DNA of 14,694 bases from an uncultured Propionibacteriaceae bacterium. Lineage in GTDB: Bacteria; Actinomycetota; Actinomycetes; Propionibacteriales; Propionibacteriaceae. Positions 12,026 to 14,694 of the stretch are shown piece by piece. The number at the start of each line of letters is the position of its first letter. The stretch's first letter is position 1. The position numbers and the translations under genes are program-made. The stretch spans positions 1-14,694 of the forward strand of contig CAMCJC010000021.1 of NCBI GenBank assembly GCA_945875065.1. The letters run 5' to 3'. The notes beneath the pieces were generated by a model, which was given only the letters and a program-made list of their open reading frames with translations, searched no databases and was not told the DNA's origin.

Positions 12026-12933
12026 CAGAAATAGCCCTCCTTCTTGCGGTCTTCCATGGCGGCCTCGGTGAGGCGGTCATCGGCGCGGGTGGCCCCGCGC
12101 TCGCTGACGGTGGTCAATGCGGTTTCTCGGACGATGTCGTCGATGCTGGAGGCGGTCGATTCGACGGCTCCGGTGCAGGACATGTCGCCGACGGTGCGGT
12201 AGCGGACGGTGCGTCGCTCGGGAACCTCGCCGGGGCGCAGCGTGTTGTGTTCGCCGACGGCCAGCCACATGCCGTCACGGCTGAAGACGTCGCGGTCGTG
12301 GGCGAAGTAGAGGCTGGGGAGTTCGATGTTCTCGCGCTCGATGTAGCGCCAGATATCGAGCTCGGTCCAGTTGCTAAGTGGGAAGACGCGGACGTGCTCG
12401 CCGGGCCGATGGCGCGGGTTGAACAGGTTCCACAGCTCGGGGCGCTGGCCGCGCGGATCCCATTGGCCGAACTCGTTGCGGAGGCTGACGATGCGTTCTT
12501 TCGCGCGGGCCTTTTCCTCGTCGCGGCGGGCGCCGCCGAAGACGGCGTCGAAGCGGTGCTCGGCGATGGCGTCGAGAAGGGGGAGGGTTTGCAGCGGGTT
12601 GCGGGTGCCGTCGGCGCGCTCGACCAGGCGGCCGTCGTCGATGTAATCCTGCACGCGCGCGACCTCCAGCCGCAGCCCGTAGCGTTCGGCTACGCGGTCG
12701 CGGTAATCGAGGACCTCGGGGAAGTTGTGACCGGTGTCGACGTGCAGAAGGGCGATGGGCGGCTTGGCGGGGTAGTAAGCCTGGAGGGCGACGTGGAGGA
12801 GGACCGCGGAGTCCTTGCCGCCGGAGAACAGAATGACGGGGCGCTCCAGCTCGGCGACGACCTCACGGATCACCAGCATCGCCTCGGCCTCAAGGAGGTC
12901 CAGGTTGCCGGTTTTGGATGTGGGGTGGCTCAT
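12025..12933 (-). CDS. cysD: Sulfate adenylyltransferase, catalytic subunit
   Basis: A 302-residue PP-loop ATP pyrophosphatase that joins sulfate to ATP to give APS. The PP-loop SGGKDS is at residues 37-42, followed by the conserved LLHVDTGHNFPE. The C-terminus FGGARRDEEKARAKER and the ending MEDRKKEGYF are typical of CysD. The start at ATG 12933 has AGAGGAAAC just upstream and lies 8 bases after the cysH stop. The frame continues open further upstream, but there it only mirrors cysH. It forms a heterodimer with the next gene's product. Confidence 0.96.
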   Translation of the reverse strand: MSHPTSKTGNLDLLEAEAMLVIREVVAELERPVILFSGGKDSAVLLHVALQAYYPAKPPIALLHVDTGHNFPEVLDYRDRVAERYGLRLEVARVQDYIDDGRLVERADGTRNPLQTLPLLDAIAEHRFDAVFGGARRDEEKARAKERIVSLRNEFGQWDPRGQRPELWNLFNPRHRPGEHVRVFPLSNWTELDIWRYIERENIELPSLYFAHDRDVFSRDGMWLAVGEHNTLRPGEVPERRTVRYRTVGDMSCTGAVESTASSIDDIVRETALTTVSERGATRADDRLTEAAMEDRKKEGYF

Positions 12934-12941
12934 GTTTCCTC

Positions 12942-13697
12942 TCACAGATGGATGCCGCATTCGGTCTTGGCGAGGCCTGCCCAGCGGCCGGCTCGCGGGT
13001 TCTCGCCAGGTGCGGGTTTTCGGGTGCAGGTGGCACAGCCGATCGACGGGTAGCCCTGCCCGAGGAGCGGGTTGACGGGCACGAGGTGGCGTTCGGCGTA
13101 GTCGAGGACGTCGTCGAAGCTCCAGTAGGCCAAGGGATTGATCTTGACGAGGCCGTGACGCTCGTCGAAGGCGACCAGCGGGGTGTTCGCCCTGGTGGGG
13201 GCCTCGTCGCGGCGGACGCCGGTGAACCAGGCCTCGTAGCCCTGGAGCTCGTGGGCCAGCGGCTCGACTTTCCGGAGCTGGCAGCACAGCTGCGGGTCGC
13301 GCTCAAAGAGACGGGGGCCGTGCTCGGCGTCCTGCTCCTCGACGGTCTTCTCGGGCAAGACGTCGACGACGCTGACGGGGATCGCGGACTCGAGCTGGCC
13401 GCGCAGGGCGAGGGTCTCGGGGAAGTGGTAGCCGGTGTCCAGAAAGAGGGTGTCTACGCCTGGGATTTGGGTGCTGACCAGGTGCGCGAGGATGGTGTCT
13501 GCGGCCATGGAGCACGCGACGGCGACCCGATCGCCGAACGTGACGGCCGCCCACGCGACGACCTCCTCGGCCGGGTGTTCGCCCGAGAACCGGGCGGCAC
13601 CATCGGCGGCTAAGGCGCGGAGGTCGTCTGCGCTGCGGAGCCGGACGCGGGCCCGCTTCGGGCGGACAGGGGCGGGGGCGAGATTGATGAAGTTCAC
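12942..13697 (-). CDS. cysH: Phosphoadenylyl/adenylyl-sulfate reductase, [4Fe-4S] APS type
   Basis: A 251-residue reductase that converts APS to sulfite using thioredoxin. The Cys-Cys pair (138-139) and Cys221-x2-Cys224 form the CC...CxxC motif that binds a [4Fe-4S] cluster and marks APS rather than PAPS reductases. The catalytic cysteine is Cys247 in KTECGIHL at the extreme C-terminus. The absence of an APS kinase in this operon agrees. The start is GTG 13697, overlapping the sulfite reductase stop as GTGA, with GAGGAG 6 bases upstream. An in-frame extension further upstream mirrors the neighbouring gene and is not real. Confidence 0.95.
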   Translation of the reverse strand: MNFINLAPAPVRPKRARVRLRSADDLRALAADGAARFSGEHPAEEVVAWAAVTFGDRVAVACSMAADTILAHLVSTQIPGVDTLFLDTGYHFPETLALRGQLESAIPVSVVDVLPEKTVEEQDAEHGPRLFERDPQLCCQLRKVEPLAHELQGYEAWFTGVRRDEAPTRANTPLVAFDERHGLVKINPLAYWSFDDVLDYAERHLVPVNPLLGQGYPSIGCATCTRKPAPGENPRAGRWAGLAKTECGIHL

Positions 13698-14694
13698 GAC
13701 AGCTCCTCGTCGGTCGCTCGGTGGGCCCAGGCGGCGAAGGATTCGCTGTCGGTCCTGCCGGTGTGCCAACGGCGGACGACGCGCTCGACATAATCGGCGA
13801 CGCCGTCGGCCGGGACTTTCAGGCCGCGGACGGTACGTCCCAGACCGGCCTCCGGGCGGCCGTTGGTGGCGAGACCGCCGCCCAGGTGCACCTGGAAGCC
13901 GGGCACCTGCTGGCCGTTCTCGGTGATGAGCTGGCCCTTGAGACCGATGTCTGAGGTTTGGATGCGCACGCACGAGTTAGTGCAGCCGTTGAGGCTGAGC
14001 TGGACGGGGGCGTCGAGGTCAAGATCGGCTAGGCGGGCATCGAGGTCGGCGACGACGCGGGTCGCGGTGTCCTTGGTGTCGACGATCGCGAGCTTGCAGA
14101 ACTCGATGCCGGTGCAGGCCATGGTGGTGCGGCGGAACGGAGCGGGGTTCGCCTCGAGACCGAGCGCGGCCAGGCCGGCGACGGCGTCGTCGACCTTGTC
14201 TCCGGGCACGTCGAGGAGCAGCAGCTTCTGGTGCGGGGTGAAGCGGACCCGGTCGGAGCCGACCCGCTCCATGACTTCGGCGAGGCCGGCGAGGGCGTCG
14301 GCGCCGAGGCGGCCGACGGTGGGGGCGGCGCCGATGTAGAAGCTGCCGTCGCGCTGGGCGTGGACGCCGATGTGATCGCTGGCCGAACCGTCGGGCAGGG
14401 CCTCGGGGCCGTCGGGGAGGTCGAAGCCTAGGTACTCGTCTTGGAGGACCTGCCGGAACTTCTCGGGGCCCCAGTCGGCGAGGAGGTATTTCAGGCGGGC
14501 CTTGTTCCGCAGCCGGCGGTAGCCGTAATCGCGGAAGATACGGATGACACCGTGCCACACGTCGGCGACCTGGTCGGGCGCGACGAAAGCGCCGAGTCGC
14601 TCGGCCAGGCGCGCCGCCGTCGACAGCCCGCCGCCGATCCAAAGGTCGTAGCCGACGCCCAAGTCGGGGTGCTCTACGGCGACGAATGAAACAT
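13694..14694 (-). CDS. sir: Ferredoxin-type sulfite reductase (nitrite/sulfite reductase family), 5' part missing
   Basis: The frame is open from the right window edge to the TGA at 13696-13694, so only the last 332 or so residues are seen and the start lies outside. The visible part begins VSFVAVEHPDLGVGYDLWIG, a conserved stretch of the family before the second ferredoxin-like repeat. The siroheme/[4Fe-4S] ligands are both present: ACTGIEFC (C-x5-C) and NGCTNSC (C-x3-C). It carries out the six-electron reduction of sulfite to sulfide. The family also includes nitrite reductases (NirA); the sulfur operon context makes sulfite the likely substrate. It overlaps cysH by 4 bases. In corynebacteria a small ferredoxin-like cysX lies between these two genes; it is absent here. 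Confidence 0.93.
   Translation of the reverse strand, partial: VSFVAVEHPDLGVGYDLWIGGGLSTAARLAERLGAFVAPDQVADVWHGVIRIFRDYGYRRLRNKARLKYLLADWGPEKFRQVLQDEYLGFDLPDGPEALPDGSASDHIGVHAQRDGSFYIGAAPTVGRLGADALAGLAEVMERVGSDRVRFTPHQKLLLLDVPGDKVDDAVAGLAALGLEANPAPFRRTTMACTGIEFCKLAIVDTKDTATRVVADLDARLADLDLDAPVQLSLNGCTNSCVRIQTSDIGLKGQLITENGQQVPGFQVHLGGGLATNGRPEAGLGRTVRGLKVPADGVADYVERVVRRWHTGRTDSESFAAWAHRATDEELS

Noticed and set aside
12247..13053. A 268-codon open frame on the plus strand opposite cysD and cysH
   Set aside because: It lies antisense to two clearly identified genes. Its low-complexity Val/Ala/Gly/Glu-rich product is what high-GC codon bias produces on the opposite strand, and it has no family motif.
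12918..13613. A 231-codon plus-strand open frame opposite cysH
   Set aside because: Same reason: a mirror of cysH with a Gly/Val/Asp/Glu-rich product and no recognisable domain.

Overview
The window is high-GC DNA from an actinobacterium (Actinomycetota). The evidence is the codon use, the GTG starts and 1-4 base stop/start overlaps of the sulfur genes, a class III lanthipeptide cluster of a type best known from actinomycetes, and a sulfur operon resembling corynebacterial cysIXHDNYZ. I cannot name the genus. Composition changes across the window: the left part (about 1-8150) is visibly less GC-rich than the right part (about 8200-14694), so the left part may be an acquired cassette beside a core metabolic operon.

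Left edge (1-532): a possible gene start running off the window (1-47, minus), a broken transposase helix-turn-helix fragment (111-293, minus), and about 240 bases with no supported gene.

Lanthipeptide cluster (533-7576, all minus strand, transcribed right to left): lanKC (896 aa lyase-kinase-cyclase), then lanA (40 aa precursor), then lanT (ABC exporter), then a prolyl-oligopeptidase-family protease. The KC-A-T order matches that of the labyrinthopeptin cluster, and the protease resembles FlaP-type class III leader peptidases. The proposed flow is as follows. LanKC binds the LNLQ leader motif, phosphorylates and eliminates core serines, and forms lanthionine/labionin rings. The protease can cut after the only proline in the precursor (Pro15). 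LanT exports the product. The 20-residue core holds two copies of an S-x3-S-x3-C motif. lanA overlaps the end of lanKC by 8 bases, has a near-perfect Shine-Dalgarno site, and sits between two copies of a 'hairpin plus 20-base repeat' module. A 16-base tandem duplication precedes lanT.

Intergenic region (7577-8202): a divergent spacer with a candidate lanKC promoter, several small inverted repeats, and a candidate leaderless promoter for a plus-strand LysR-family regulator (8203-9108).

Sulfate assimilation operon (9105-14694, minus strand, transcribed right to left): ferredoxin-type sulfite reductase (5' end beyond the window), [4Fe-4S] APS reductase cysH, sulfate adenylyltransferase cysD and cysN, a TauE/SafE-family permease, and a CbiX/SirB-like sirohydrochlorin chelatase that would supply siroheme. 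The genes overlap or abut and form one transcription unit covering sulfate activation to APS, reduction to sulfite and reduction to sulfide. The regulator's stop codon overlaps the last gene's stop codon.
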